This document shows, piece by piece, positions 12,160 to 26,700 of a stretch of 64,000 nt of DNA. The translations under genes and the position numbers were made by a program. Under the pieces are notes generated by a model that searched no databases, had not been told where the DNA came from, and saw nothing but the letters and a program-made list of their open reading frames with translations. The stretch comes from Pachypanchax playfairii (Eukaryota; Chordata; Actinopteri; Cyprinodontiformes; Aplocheilidae). How positions within the stretch are numbered: the stretch's first letter is position 1; each line of letters opens with the position of its first letter. The stretch lies in contig SSNP01000107.1 in assembly GCA_006937955.1 (NCBI GenBank), positions 522,307 to 586,306 on the forward strand. The letters run 5' to 3'.

Positions 12160-14900
12160 CTAAAATATAATATATTATTATTGTTATCTATTAATTAAAA
12201 AAGTATTAATCACGTATATTAATAAAAACAACATTAACTGTTTGGTCCTGCTACAAAACAGTAATATAGGCAAAATAGTTTGTCAAATGTCCTTTTACAT
12301 CAAAGGACATTGAAACACTGTGTTTATCACACGAAATAACAAAGAAAAGCAACCTGCCCGGAATAAAAAACTAAACTATAAATCATTTTACCATATTGAA
12401 ACCCAAAGGTTTTAGCTTTAAGATGAGAGCAGAACTTGATCAAATCTGTTTGTCAGTGTGGCACATAAATCATTTAAATGGACTCTGTTGTGCATGAAGA
12501 AGATTTCTTTTGACTCTGAAAGCATTCTTGTTTTTTTTCTAAAAGGAGTTGGCACAAAAAATGAAAAAGAAAGAAAGTAAAATGGCATTATAATTGTAAA
12601 CATTTCATTTCAATGATTTTAATTGAATTAATTATGGCTTAAATACAATAAAAAATATCTTGCCACTTTTATTTTAATAATAAGAATAATAATGGAAGGT
12701 AGTAACACATTAAGAATTATATAAGCATCATGTTGAGCCTGTGGATGATTAATAGGATCATGTATTTTCCACGTGCCTTGAAACGTCAATAATTAATTTG
12801 GAAAGCTTTTCTAGTACTGTTTGCTATAATCTACCAGGGATTATTACTTTTACTCTGCATTATACCATCATTTCGAGATTATATTAATAAACATACTTGT
12901 AACTCAGTTCTCTCTTTGTATCACACTGCTGATTTAGAAGGATCTGTATTAGTTTTAATCTCTTGTTGACTGTGTTATCCACTTTCACTTCACTTTTTAT
13001 TCAGTGTTGAAACATAATCTTATTTTGATGGTATTCTGATTATTATTTCCTGTCCTCAATGTGTTTTTCTTTTCTGTGCAGTGTTCAGAACATAACAGAT
13101 CTGCTGCTTGATTCTTGATGTTCTTGCTTTTAATATTTTTACAATTTAGTCCCAGCTGAGAAAATGTTCCTGCAAACCAAGCCCCGATTTTTATTTTGTT
13201 TGTTGGAATTTCTCTTTTTAGTTGGAGATTATTATATATACTTTTCCCATGAAAGTTTTTTATTCTCAGAACTGACAATCTTGGGAAAGAGGCTGCTGCA
13301 AAATGAAACTAACAAGACAAATCAGTGTATTTTGCACTCATAGACACCGATTTGTTACTAAGGAATAAAACTCTCATCATCACTATTGTGTGAACACGGA
13401 CTGATCAGATTACTGACAGCAAGCAGCTGCACACAGAACATATTCATAAGACCCCATCATTCAATGTCATATGCAGACTGACAAATAAACAAACAGTAGA
13501 AACAACCCACAACACAGCTAGTCCCAAGATGTAAAAATCCTCATTTATACCTGTATTTTTTTTTTAATTACATCCCTAATTCTTTAAAATTTGATGCGAA
13601 AAAGAAAAAATGTAATTAACGAGAGATATCTGAATATCTTGAAACAGTTACTGTACGTGTATTTATGTTGTGTGACCCACAAAAGCAATCAATTTACTTG
13701 ATTTTCCTGCGTTTCTGTGAAATGTTTGTTAGAATAAAATATATTTTGGCTTTGGCACCAATATCAGACTTGAAATTGCAGTGAAATAAAACATGAATCA
13801 ACTAAATCTATTAGAAAGTGGTTGTTATCTCCCCTGTTCCCAGTTGAGGCTGTAAATTATACAGGCACAGACACATGAAAGAGAAACAACACATTTTCTG
13901 AACGCTGATGTCAGTGGATGAAATCTTGAATTACTATTGGCGCCATGTTTCATGCAAATAGAAGCACTGGCACTTTGTTTTTGTATGGAGAAGACTAACT
14001 GAGGTCAAACTGAATCATAATCTTTCTCTTTCTAAGCGACCACAGATGAGCGGTGCATCCAGATGGTCTTGTAGCTCAGCCACAGGAGGTCTCCACAGCT
14101 CACACCAGAACATCATGTTCCTCTGTGAGACCCACTACGATTTGCTGTGGCCTTTTATGTTACCACTGTGATCCGACTGTTGCTTTAAAATGAGACATTT
14201 AGCAGAAAGACTGAAGACATTACACAAGGGTTACCATTTTCTTTTAATTCATTCAATCTTTCAGAGGGTTTACAAAGCCTGCTATTTAAATGTTCCCCCC
14301 CAAACAAAAAAAAAACCTATTTAAGAATACAGCTGCACATTATTGACATATCCAGACTCCAGTTAGATTATTATGTGCAAAGTAGCACCCAGGAAGTCAA
14401 CAAGGAGGCAATAATTCATTTTATAAATAGCTCATAGCTCTCTCTGTTACAGATAGATAATAAATCCATGCAACATCTGTCTCCAGCTGTTGTATATTTA
14501 TTGTTGTAGATTTGGCACCATCTTTAGGATGAGGTCAATGGAATTGGCCTGAGGTCAGTCTCAGGTTGTTGTTTTTTTTGATAATAAATAAGGACTGTAG
14601 TGATTCTAGAAACAATTTGATCATGCAACAGTTTGTGAAAGTCTACCGATCCCTCCGGGTGCCAGGTGTTAAAATAAAAACAGAGATTAGAATATTCTGC
14701 TCCTTTAGTTTAGGAAACTCGGTTTGAAGGTTTGCTAACAGGCGTCGTTCTGTTTGAGAAGAAGCAACAGATCATTGAGAGAGTTGGACAAGTTCTTAGT
14801 TTCAGGATCAATAATCTATAAACCAAAAACCAAAACACAGTTAAACTATAAATGCAACATCCTCCCAACAGCAGAAAAGCTTCTAAATAAAAAAAAATTT
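12160..14900. other. intergenic AT-rich stretch, nothing coding
   Basis: Intergenic DNA between the b3galnt2 promoter and the gng4 3' end. Long A/T runs, no exon-like frames and no clear terminal repeats were noticed. Part of it could be distal gng4 3' UTR. Confidence 0.4.
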
Positions 14901-14913
14901 TAAATTATGTTTA

Positions 14914-15460
14914 ACATTTAAAGCTCTTCACAACCAAGTTCCTTCTTATATTAAAGATCTTCCATATGTTCCTAACAGAACCCTTTGCTCTCAGACTGCA
15001 GGTCTGCTTCTGGTTCCTAGAGTTTCTAAAAGTAGAATGGGAGGAAGAGCTTTTAGTCATCAGGCTCCTCTCTTGTTTTATTCTGTGCAGCAGACACTCT
15101 GTCTTTAAGACAGACCTACTGTGAGGGTTAGCTTTGGTTATCCTGATCCATCCCTTTAGTTATGCTGATAAAGACCGCCAGAGGACATACTGACCACATT
15201 TCTTCACTTCACCTTACTATCCATGTTTGTTTTTATTATTATTATTGCCATTAACTTTAACTCTACTTCATTTTCCACAGACATGACGACTGGCCCAAAT
15301 CCTTCTGTGTTTGTGTGTTTTCCCGTCCTCTCAGACTCCAGTCAGTCACACCAGACTGAGCCCGGTTCTGCTGGAGGTTTCTTCCTGGGAGTCATTTCAT
15401 TCTACTGTCACCAGTCTGTGCTGCTCAGGATGGAGGATCGTGTTGAAATGAAGATTCAAC
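14914..15460 (+). mobile_element. L2/Rex-like LINE 3' fragment
   Basis: From 14920 an open stretch of about 55 codons reads KALHNQVPSYIKDLP ... LLLVPRVSKSRMGGRAFS, the conserved C-terminal tail of fish non-LTR reverse transcriptases. Stops follow, and then the noncoding 3' part with GGTTCTGCTGGAGGTTTCTT, a hallmark of dispersed fish repeats. It is 5'-truncated and decayed. Confidence 0.6.
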
Positions 15461-15479
15461 ACAGTCTGCTGGTTTCCTT

Positions 15480-17775
15480 AAAACTTTTCACTAATTGGCA
15501 TTTAACAATTTACTGAATCTGATCATTTAACAAGCGGACTGAACTGTTTGTATATAATTAACTGTTGTTTCTGTATGATGTTTTAAAATGACTTGTTATG
15601 AAGTCGCACAATGAATACGTTGAAAATGAATGAACTAAAAGTACTTGAGTGTTTAGGAACCATAAAAAAAAGTGCTTGTTTCTGATGCAACTGTTGAAAA
15701 GACATTAACAGGACACATAAAGGTCCAATACCATCATATCTGGTGTGATTTTAAGAAAACATTACAGACAACTTTGATGATGTCATTGAACCTTATATCC
15801 AGATGTTACAGAAACACCCTAAACCCTTTTTTATCTTCTGGTGTTGTATTTAATTCTGTTTCCCCAGTTAAGTCCTCAACTCCACCACACAAACATGTAT
15901 AAATGTAGACAAAGTGTCTCCACCTTCTTCCATCAGTGTAACGTTTGTATCCTGTTTACAGGTGTTTTACAGCTGTGGAGCTGAAACTCTCATCTACTTC
16001 CCCACTCACAATCTGTTCTGGATTCAACATCAGCATTACACGCCTATGTCCAGTTCCATAAACTAACTATCCTCCACAATTAAACTCAATACACCCCCTG
16101 CTGCACATCGACATCGTCGTTATTGCAAATCTGTGCACACGGTTTACCAAACCAAAGAAGCAGTTTATTTATCTGAACTCTGTTTATTTCACTTCCTGGT
16201 CCTTGGCTAATTCCATCAAGGATTCCTAATTTGATTCAAGTATCAGGAGGGAGGAAAATTTATCTCATTATTTGAACAGAGGTAATGATCAAAAAGCCCA
16301 ACCCACTATAGAGATCAGAATATGTAAACGATCATTAACGCAGTTTTTAAAAAATACATCGCATCAGTCATTGCATGATTTATAAATTACTTTTTCTAAG
16401 TATCATACAAGCTAAATAGCACTACACGACATGTAGCTGTCAGTGCTCTGCAACAAATATTAAATATTACTACTGATAATAACTATATTAATAACGATTA
16501 TAACAAGTTATCGTAAAAATTAGCAAAAGCTATTCAACTACCATGTCGAGGAAATGTTTCGGCAGTGTGCTTTTTTTTCCTTTTTTTTTTGTCCAAAACA
16601 AACAGTAAAAGGCTGCAGGACCACAGTGTGAGAATCATACTGCTCTCATACACATTGGCGCTGTAACATACTGTACACTCTAAAAGACTGACAGGCCCTC
16701 AGAAAGAGAGGAGGCTGTCATAAAGGAGCAGGGGAACATGCAGGCCTGTGGTTTGGCATTAACGTCAAAGGCCTTGCCATTCATTCTAGGACAGGCAAAA
16801 AGAATCAGGCTCAGGAAACATGCCCAGAAAACAAAGAAGGAAAGGAAATTAGAGGAAAAACACCTCCCTCAAAGATGCACAAATGTTCCAGCTAGGAGCT
16901 ACATGGTGTGATCGAAATGTCTCTTATTAGAAGCGAATGAAGTCAATTGAAAGTAAATCACACAGAACACCAGAGGTAGATTGCATTAGAGAGGGCTGGA
17001 GAAGGAAGTAGCAGATTCATAAATAATTTTCTGACTCAAACTGTTTGTCATGATACCCTTGAAGACGTCCCCTGGCTGTCATCGTTGCGTCTTCAAATAA
17101 ATAGATTCAATTTCATTATATGTAGTAGAAGTGATAAGCAGCCTCATCTGTCTTCTTCTGGGTGAAGCTGGAAATGTTAATCATGTGAGATAAAAGTTTT
17201 TGTGTCTGGGTTGAAACCCGAAAACAAGCAGGATCTTTATCAGAAAATTTGCTGTAAAACTGAAACAGAAATCCAAATTGAGGGAGGTGTCTAAGTTCGG
17301 TGCTCTGAGTTGCTACAAATGGTCAAACCACTGCAGAAAGAAATAACTCAAATAATGATCAATTTAATGCAAACACAATGTTTTTTTTTTACTAAGATAA
17401 CCAGAAAGGGAGGGAGGGGGGGTGTTTACAAGGTTTAGACGCTGGGCAGATTCCTGTTTCCTGAGACAAGTTAAGATCTAGCACAACAAAAGGGAAAAAT
17501 AAGGATCTCTCATCTCATGTAAGCACTGAGCAAGGCTGTTCTCTAATAACAAAGCAATAACAAATCTATTTAACAAGACATGATACGCTCACTGGGTTGT
17601 CAGTTTGGGAGCTGACTCCCCCAAAACCTTCAGCCACTGGGACAGAGCTGACCAACAACAGAGTCCACCAGGCAAAACTCAACTCAATGCCTATGGTTAG
17701 TAGCTTCAGGTGTGGTGAAGACACAGAAGCCAGGCGACACCATGCCTGCACCCGGAACGCTCTGGCAGCAGGTCA
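15480..17775 (-). other. gng4: probable gng4 3' UTR and downstream flank
   Basis: This lies directly downstream of the gng4 stop codon on the minus strand. Candidate AATAAA poly(A) signals, seen as TTTATT on the plus strand, occur at 16164-16169 and 16183-16188, which would give a 3' UTR of about 1.6 kb. I recall a long 3' UTR for this gene in mammals. The exact end cannot be set from sequence alone. Confidence 0.35.
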
Positions 17776-20700
17776 TCAGAGGATGGTGCAGAAGAACTTC
17801 TTCTCTCGGAAAGGGTTCTCCGAGGCGGGGACGGGCACGATGAGGGGGTCCTCGCGTATGTGGGCATCACAGTACGCCATCAGGTCTGCAGCTGCTTTGG
17901 ATACCTGAAATGTTAAAACAGATCAGATCTTCAGAACAGCCATGATTTAAGACACGTGTCTGAACATTGAAGCGTGTGTGTACAGTTCTGTTCTCATACA
18001 CGATCTCAAAGGTACAAATTTGGGCCCATCTGTTTATCGCTCTTCATTTTCAGATTTTTTTTAGCTGGATATTTTAAAGAAACACAAACTGTATTATTCC
18101 TGTACATGCTTCTCCTAAAAATGTGATATTAAAAAAGTACAAAAATAAACATGAAAAGATTCAACACTTATTATTATTGTAATTCTCAAAAAATGTGTTA
18201 TGTTTGTTTATTATAGTCATATATTCCCCATATATGGGGGATTGTGCTGAACTAACAATTCAGCCCAATCGGCTGGTTCCTTAGATAGAAAATGTTTTAT
18301 TATTAATTGGTTGATTTTTCTGTGAAGTGCCTTGAAATGACTTTGTCATGAACTGGCGCTTTATAAATAAATAAACTTGAAACTTTACATAATAAATATT
18401 CAACTATGCTGACATTGGTTTCATCAACACCTCTATTCCTGATTTTACAGCCTGTCTTTTATTATATTTTTTTCCTTATATTCTTTGTTTAGGTATTTGT
18501 TTACATTTGTATTTTCTATTTTGCTTTATTTCTTGATTTGCTGTACAGCACTTTGGTCAGCTGCCAAGCTGTATGTTAAATTGCTCTATAAATAAACTTG
18601 ACTTGATTCAAATATATAGAATTTACAACCAAAATAAAGGAATAATTCCAGTATTAGTACCTGTTCATTTAATGTTGAACTGGAGAAAAAGAAAGATTAA
18701 ACCAACAGCACATTTCATCCATTAAGGGGAAAAGGTCCATTTTGTTCCCATGGCCAGTGTAAATTTTACAGCACAGCATGACTGTGTGTGAACACAAGCT
18801 TCCACTTGGGAGCAGAGTGGGAGTTTCAGGAGGGGAGGCAGCGAGTGGAGAGCAGCTGCAGCAGAGGGATGGTGAGGGCTCAGGGATCTAGATGGAGGAT
18901 GGAGCCATCTGATCTCCTGCCTGCCACTTCACCTCACCCACTACCGCTCTCAGGAGGATAAAATGAACAAATTCATCTTACTGCCCATTAGCTTCAGTCT
19001 TAAACATGAAATATAAAACATTTCTTACTGCTGCATTTTAGCAATGATTGAAAATGTGCAGGTAAACAAGACTGGATTTCTGAGGGTCTGAGACATGACG
19101 TGTTAAAAAAGGGTTGATATAAATGCTGCAGATTAAAGGTTTACTATGTGCACTTTTTTAGTTTAGCATAGTTTCAGGCTAAGATTGGTTAAACTGGCAA
19201 AATGTACAATAACAGCTGAGATTGATGGGAATAAATTAAATTAGCAGGTATTTATTTATAAAGAATGGCTGAATTTTTCTTCTAAACGTTGTGATGATTA
19301 CAGGAATTAGTCCTTGTCCTTAAAGGGATAATTCAAACATTTGGAAGCAAGGTTCAGCGGAGAAGCTGAAAACATCAACATCTTACCTGATGTAGATACG
19401 TAGCTCTTTGAAAAGCCTCAGTTTGGAGAAACAGAGTTTATGTCTAAAAGGATTGACATGCTAGCAGCTAGTAGGGATGCACCCAAGACCAAAGTGGACT
19501 GCTGCCATTTTAAAAGACCTCCAACCTAAAAAATGTTATGCCTCCTTTCCACCGGATGCGGATCGGGTGCTTAACATTAGTGAAGCATAATACATGGCTG
19601 ATAGCCACCATTAAAGTCAATGGGACAGTTGCACCAGGTGCAAAGCAGCGTGAATCGGATGCGCCTCAGAACCGTAGTGTCGCGGCTTTTACATGGCAGT
19701 TCTATTTTTTACGCACTATGCTTCTAAAATCCGTCAAGCTCAGTAGTTTAGTTTGGACCAGACAGGAAATCAGGCCTTCGTACCCGGAAGTTTCAAAATA
19801 AAAGGACACGTGCAAATTTCCATTTGCTTGACTGCAAAAAAAATAGATAACCTGTGATGGGTTTTAAGTCCATAGATGGTGTGAAACTAAACCACATACC
19901 TTCTGGATACATGTTGTCGTCTTTCTCCCTGCTTGTTGTTGTGTGTACTGACGAAATCACGTGTGATTTTGCAATTCTCCTGTGATTTTGTGATTTCCCA
20001 GGACCAGCTGGATGGAACACTTTACGCAATAGATGCGCATCTGAAACGCTCCTGGTGGGAAGGGACACGCAGCTGATTTCGTGAGCAAAACACTGTACGC
20101 CCCGCTGACATATAAAAACCTGTGCAAAGGACGGGTTATAACTGTTCACACCAGTATCGTTTCATAGACCCTGACAGTGTTGGCTAGGGGCAGCCAGTTG
20201 TTAGCTTTTTAATGTCTGAGCAGACCCACTTCTAAAGCAGATTTTACAACAACTCACATCTTCAAAATGTTATAGCATGTCATACTAGTGGTATCATGAA
20301 ACTCATGTTACGGTTATTTCTGCAGAAATATAATATTCCTGCTGGAAGTGCCCTGAAGCAGAAATGGAAGTGCTGCATTATGATGCTGACATTTGCACTT
20401 AGAAATGACCACAGCAAAATATGATCCTAAACTAATAGCTGCATAAAGGTCTATAAAAAAATGAGCTAGCTAGCAGGGATTCACCTTGGTTTTAGCTAAA
20501 TTTAGAACAGCTGTTAGCTTGTCAGTCCTGTCAGATTTATACTCCATTTCTCCAAACTGAGAATGTTCAACAATCTATTTACAACCAGTAAGATAATAAT
20601 TGTTAAATAACAATTTTTCAGAATATTTGAATTATCCCACATCACATCATAGACTGTAGCAATACAAGATCTATTTTATTCAAAGTTACAATGAGTCTCC

Positions 20701-23700
20701 CTGCAGAGGAAGTGATTCCGAATGATTCGGGTGTTTGAGGAAAATGTTCACATCCAGTCAAGTTACTAGTTTTACTGCAGACTTTTCACTCAGTCCCACA
20801 GATTCAGTCCATTCAATGTGCTTCCTTTGATATTCATTGCTTTTGAATTACTCTTGAAGGATCCCATCTGAAAGTAATATCCAATTTAAACGAGAACTAC
20901 GTAACAGCAGTTTCTTGTGTTTTTCTAGCACTTTAGCTGATTCTGAACAGAATAGAAATAAAAGAGCCCTTCAAACTCACTTTAACTGAAGCCCCAGTTT
21001 CTTTAAAAGCTGTGGTGTTGTATGAAATCAAAACAAAATATAAAGATTTTCTCATTAAAAAACTATTTTTTTAAACTATTTTGGAATTTAATCACATATC
21101 CAACAAGATATTAACAAATTAAATGAAGACAATTCAGAAAATGTAAAAAGTAAACTAAATGAGTGACGATGTCGTCGTCCAAATATTTTTAAAAGTGTTG
21201 TTGGGAACTAATGAACATGTTGCTAAGGCTAAATTAAAAGACAGTATCATTATGTATGGCAGCTTCTCATGATTCTGTTACTTTTCTGCTCTAACTACTG
21301 TACAAATTCTTCCGCATCACGTGTTCTATTTTATTCCTGTCTGCTACGCTAAACCTGCATCTGTTGTGCAATTCCTCTGGAGAAGTCATCCATGACCCAA
21401 AACATACTGCTGAATTTAGTAAAACAAAAAAAGCACAAGATTATACACTCACCGGCCACTTTATTAGGTACACCTGTCCAACTGCTCGTTAACACTTAAT
21501 TTCTAATCAGCCAATCACATGGCGGCAACTCAGTGCATTTAGGCATGTACACATGGTCAAGACAATCTCCTGCAGTTCAAACCGAGCATCAGTATGGGGA
21601 AGAAAGGTGATTTGAGTGACTTTGAACGTGGCATGGTTGTTGGTGCCAGAATGGCTGGTCTGAGTATTTCAGAAACTGCTGATCTACTGGGATTTTCACG
21701 CACAACCATCTCTAGGGTTTACAGAGAATGGTCCGAAAAAGAAAAAATATCCAGTGAGCTGCACTTCTGTGGGCAGAAATGCCTTGTTGATGCCAGAGGT
21801 CAGAGGAGAATGGCCAGACTGGTTCGAGCTGATAGAAAGGCAACAGTGACTCAAATAACCACTCGTTACAACCAAGGTAGGCAGAAGAGCATCTCTGAAC
21901 GCACAGTACGTCGAACTTTGAGGCAGATGGGCTACAGCAGCAGAAGACCACACCGGGTGCCACTCCTTTCAGCTAAGAACAGGAAACTGAGGCTACAATT
22001 TGCACAAGCTCATCGAAATTGGACAATAGAAGATTGGAAAAACGTTGCCTGGTCTGATGAGTCTCGATTTCTGCTGCGACATTCGGATGGTAGGGTCAGA
22101 ATTTGGTGTCAACAACATGAAAGCATGGATCCATCCTGCCTTGTATCAACGGTTCAGGCTGGTGGTGGTGGTGTAATGGTGTGGGGAATATTTTCTTGGC
22201 ACTCTTTGGGTCCCTTGGTACCAATTGAGCATCGTTACAACGCCACAGCCTACCTGAGTATTGTTGCTGACCATGTCCATCCCTTTATGACCACAATGTA
22301 CCCAACTTCTGATGGCTACTTTCAGCAGGATAATGCGCCATGTCATAAAGCTGGAATCATCTCGGACTGGTTTCTTGAACATGACAATGAGTTCACTGTA
22401 CTCAAATGGCCTCCACAGTCACCAGATCTCAATCCAATAGAGCATCTTTGGGATGTGGTGGAACGGGAGATTCGCATCATGGATGTGCAGCCGACAAATC
22501 TGCGCCAACTGTGTGATGCCGTCATGTCAATATGGACCAAACTCTCTGAGGAATGCTTCCAGCACCTTGTTGAATCTATGCCACGAAGAATTGAGGCAGT
22601 TCTGAAGGCAAAAGGGGGTCCAACCCGTTACTAGCATGGTGTACCTAATAAAGTGGCCGGTGAGTGCACACTCAAAAGTCTTGGATTAGTAACACACTGA
22701 AAGTTATTCAGGAAAAAATATAAATAAAATATTGTCTCACTTAACAGTATTTGAACCTGCACAAAGTAGAAACATGATTAAAAACCTCCTTGTAGAAATA
22801 AACAAGCTAATTATGTTCATATTCAAAGTAAATGCAGTCATTTATTTAAAGTGCAGCCAGACTTTGTGCAGTGACAAGAAACCCCACAGGACAAAAGGCT
22901 GTACTGCCATTAGGACCAGACTGATTGTAATTACACTGCAGCCCCATGATGGAAGGAGAGCCCTTCTAATTAGCACAGATCACATTCCTTTGGCTGATTG
23001 AGCAATTAATGAGAAAGTGGTGATCCCTCAATCAGCAGCATGGAGACTGAGCCTGTCACTGATACACATGCCCTCTCATCACGCCGCTTAATTCAATTTA
23101 GGGGATCATCAGACAGGCCTGCATGGTGGAGCAGTTGGTAGCACCGTTGCAACAAGAAGGTTCATAACTCAGCTGTGGCACGGAGTGTGTACGTTCTCCT
23201 CGTGCACCTGTGGAGTTTTCATCTGAAAAACCAAAACTCATGCGTGAAAGTTTACATGGAAAATGTGAGTAAATGGGTGTCTGTCTCTACGTGGTCCTGT
23301 GATGGACAAGAGACCTGTTCAGGGTGTGACTCGGCCGCTCACCCAGTGACCGCCGGAACTGTCGGTTTCAGTATTTTGTTTCTAGAATTATTCTGTTGAG
23401 TCACAATTCAAAATGAATGTCTGATTTCCATTTGTTGATTTTCTGTAAATGTATATTTATGAGTGAGTTTCTAGTTTGAAGTGGTTATTAGAGGTTTGTC
23501 TTTCTCATTAGGGTACTAACGTTTCAATTCATTCATTTTCTAAACCTGCTTCTTCCTCTTCAGGGTCGCCAGTGTTTCTCACTGTCCTCCCTGTCCTGTC
23601 TGCATGGGGACGTACTTACCACCTTTAGAATCCTGAATCACTGTGTCCTGTAATACAAGCTGCTCACTGCAGATACACATTATACTTACCTCCTGTACTT

Positions 23701-26700
23701 ACTTCCATGAGCCTCAGCTGACGGGCGCCGTCATCCCGAGTGGCTGATCCTCCATCTTGCTTCTTTGTTCATCTGCAAAAGGACAAACAGGTAAAACTTT
23801 TTGTCGCTCCACAAACTTACCTGCCGTTTATCTCATCCTCACAGACACTCTGGTTACCCTGATCTCACCAGGAAGTTCATCTGCTCTGCACAATTACAAT
23901 CAAATCTGTTAAACCTTTTTGTCAAATCTCTGTGTTGCATTCAGGTTCCTAAACACAAGTCGGACATTACATTTATCAGTAGTTTCCTGGACTTTAAGGT
24001 CTTTTGGCTGATTTTTCTCTCAGTTTCATTTCTTTGTATCATGAAGGAATTTGAGCTGTTTATGCTAAAAAAAAACAAGATGTTGAGCCTAAATCACAAT
24101 CTACAAAAGATGAACAGAATCTGAAAGTTACGTGTAACGGGTCCTGTACTAGCAGTACTTCATTCTGTCCTAGTATTGTTACATTTACATCTAGTAGAGA
24201 CCCTGGTCAGAACCTTGAGATGGATTAGTGAACCCAAATGCATGATGGGAAAGGCAGCATGGGTAGAACGCAACAGAAAGATAAACCTGATCATGGGATA
24301 AACTGCAATCAGGATATAAATTAAACAGGTTTTTAAATAGACAAAGTAAATCTTGGGAGACCCGAGAGGGACAGAACACAGACCGAGTCCCTCTGGTCCC
24401 AACAAATATAAAGCTCACTTTAAACTTCTGATGAAACTCAAGAGCCCAAATGAGTTTAAAGTTTCTTAAAACATCTGATCTACCTCAGAGATTCATCAAC
24501 ATTAACTTCAAACATTAACAGCAGCTTTTTTTTTTTTACTTAGTTAGAAAAGCACATTTATTGGGGTGTTTGCAGTTTTTTATCATCATTATGCTGCATT
24601 ATTAAAGTCGATCAAAGAAACAAGCTGCAGCAGGTCAGAAATAAGACATCAAATACAACCAAACCAAATATTCACACGTTGTTTCACAATGATTCTAAAA
24701 ACTATCTGCACGTGGTACAAAGATCCTGCTTTAGTGAAGTTCGTGAGAAGATTCACCGAACCTCAGTGTGAAACAGCTGATTAAACAAATCTCTGTTTTC
24801 ATGAAGAAAAAGACAGAAAAACACCAGCAGAAACTTCTTCTTTACACCAAACAAACATAAATACACTTCAGGCTGCATGAGTTATTTTTAGGATAATAAA
24901 GCTCAGATCAACTAAAACACCATATTTCTGTCTAGTTTTTAACACGAAGGATAAAAATGTTTCACAAAATCCTTTTTTTGAATGTGTTGCAGTTATTTTA
25001 GCAGCTCTAATGAATGAATTTAAGGACTGAGTGTGAACATTGTGTGTAAAAACACTGACAGTAAAACAAGCATGTGTTTAAGAGTGTTTATGTGTCATCA
25101 TCACACTACAAGACTGTTAGAAATATTTATGTTATTGACTCAAATGAAAAGCACTGAAATCTATAAATAGATCAAACACTTATTATCTGAAGGAACTGAT
25201 ATTTTGGGGCTTTAGCTGTTTCACTACAGAATCCATATTCAGATCAAAAGAAAAGTAAAAAAATCAATTTATAGAAGAACTTTAACAATCAGGACCAACT
25301 AAAAACAGCTGTTTAGTTTAAGCCCTGAATGTAAATAAAGTCATTTTACGTGTTTATTGCACTTTTTGTAGAAACAAAAATAAATACTTTTAAATAAGGA
25401 TGCAACAATACCATTTTTTTCAAACTGATACTTGGATCTGAGTACTTGCCAATATTTCTACTACACAAAAAATGCAATGAATTGGAAAACAGGTTTTATT
25501 TTCTTCTCTGCTTGTTACAGTAAATGATGGTGAACTCGATAAAAAAAATACAATATTAATAAAAATAACCACAAAACTAAAATTTTAGGAGAAAATAAAC
25601 ATTTTGTGAAATTATTGCAATTTCCGATACGATACTGCAGGCATCTCCAACCCTGGTCCTCGAGAGCTACTGTCCAGAATGTTTTAGATGCATCCCTGCT
25701 CCAACACAGCTGAATCAAATGAATGACTCATTAGCAGGCCTTTGCTAAACTTGATGGCTTGCTGAAGAGGTAATTCAGTTAATTGATTCAGCTGTGTTGG
25801 AGCAGGGACACATCTAAAACCTTCTGGACAGTAGCTCTCGAGGACCAGGGTTGGAGATGCCTGCGATACTGATATCGAGTATCGATATCAGTATCGTATC
25901 GATGCATCCCTACTTTCAATTTTTTTTTTTCATAGAAACAGATGTTTTTAAAGTTAAAAGGAGGATTTGGTGAATGTGAGTGCTGTTGGAATTGTTTTAT
26001 GTACTTTTATATTTCCACAACTTGGTTTGACATTTTTGCACTTCGTCTTGCAGATTTTTCCTCCATTTGATTTTGAATCACGTGTTTTGTTCATCCTGCA
26101 TTTTTAAGTCACGAGATCTTTTACTGCAACTGTGACTTAAAGAAACATAATCCGGTTTTTTTCTTCTTACGGTCCAGATTTTCTTAACAGAAACAAGTTT
26201 TCTTGTAAACAAACTTATTTTATCCACCCAGTTAGGACTCTGTTCGTACAGCCTCGGGGTTTTGAACACAATGATTCCCTGAACACATGACGAGCATCCA
26301 GAACAAGATGATGTTTAAAATGTACAAAATGTCCTTCGTTAAAAACATTAAGTTAATGGAACAGATACAGAAACCTTCTCATCAGTAACAGCAGATACTC
26401 TGACCTTAATGTTTAGAGAACAGAGCTGCATGTTGTTTGATGAAGAAGCACATTCTTTATGATTTTCTGCTTTCCAGAAACAGCAGAGTGGAGGATTTAG
26501 TATAGTTGCGTGGATAAGCAAGAAACACTGTAAAAAATAAAGGCTTAGCATTTCTTAAAGAAACTCACATCAGCCACTTCTTTTCATGCCAGAGTTTTAA
26601 ACTAAAACCATCTTTTCTTGAGAAAAGATCAACTTAAAGCAATTTTGATAAAAATGCTGGAAAAATCACGTAATTGCACAATCACAAGATCTTACACATT

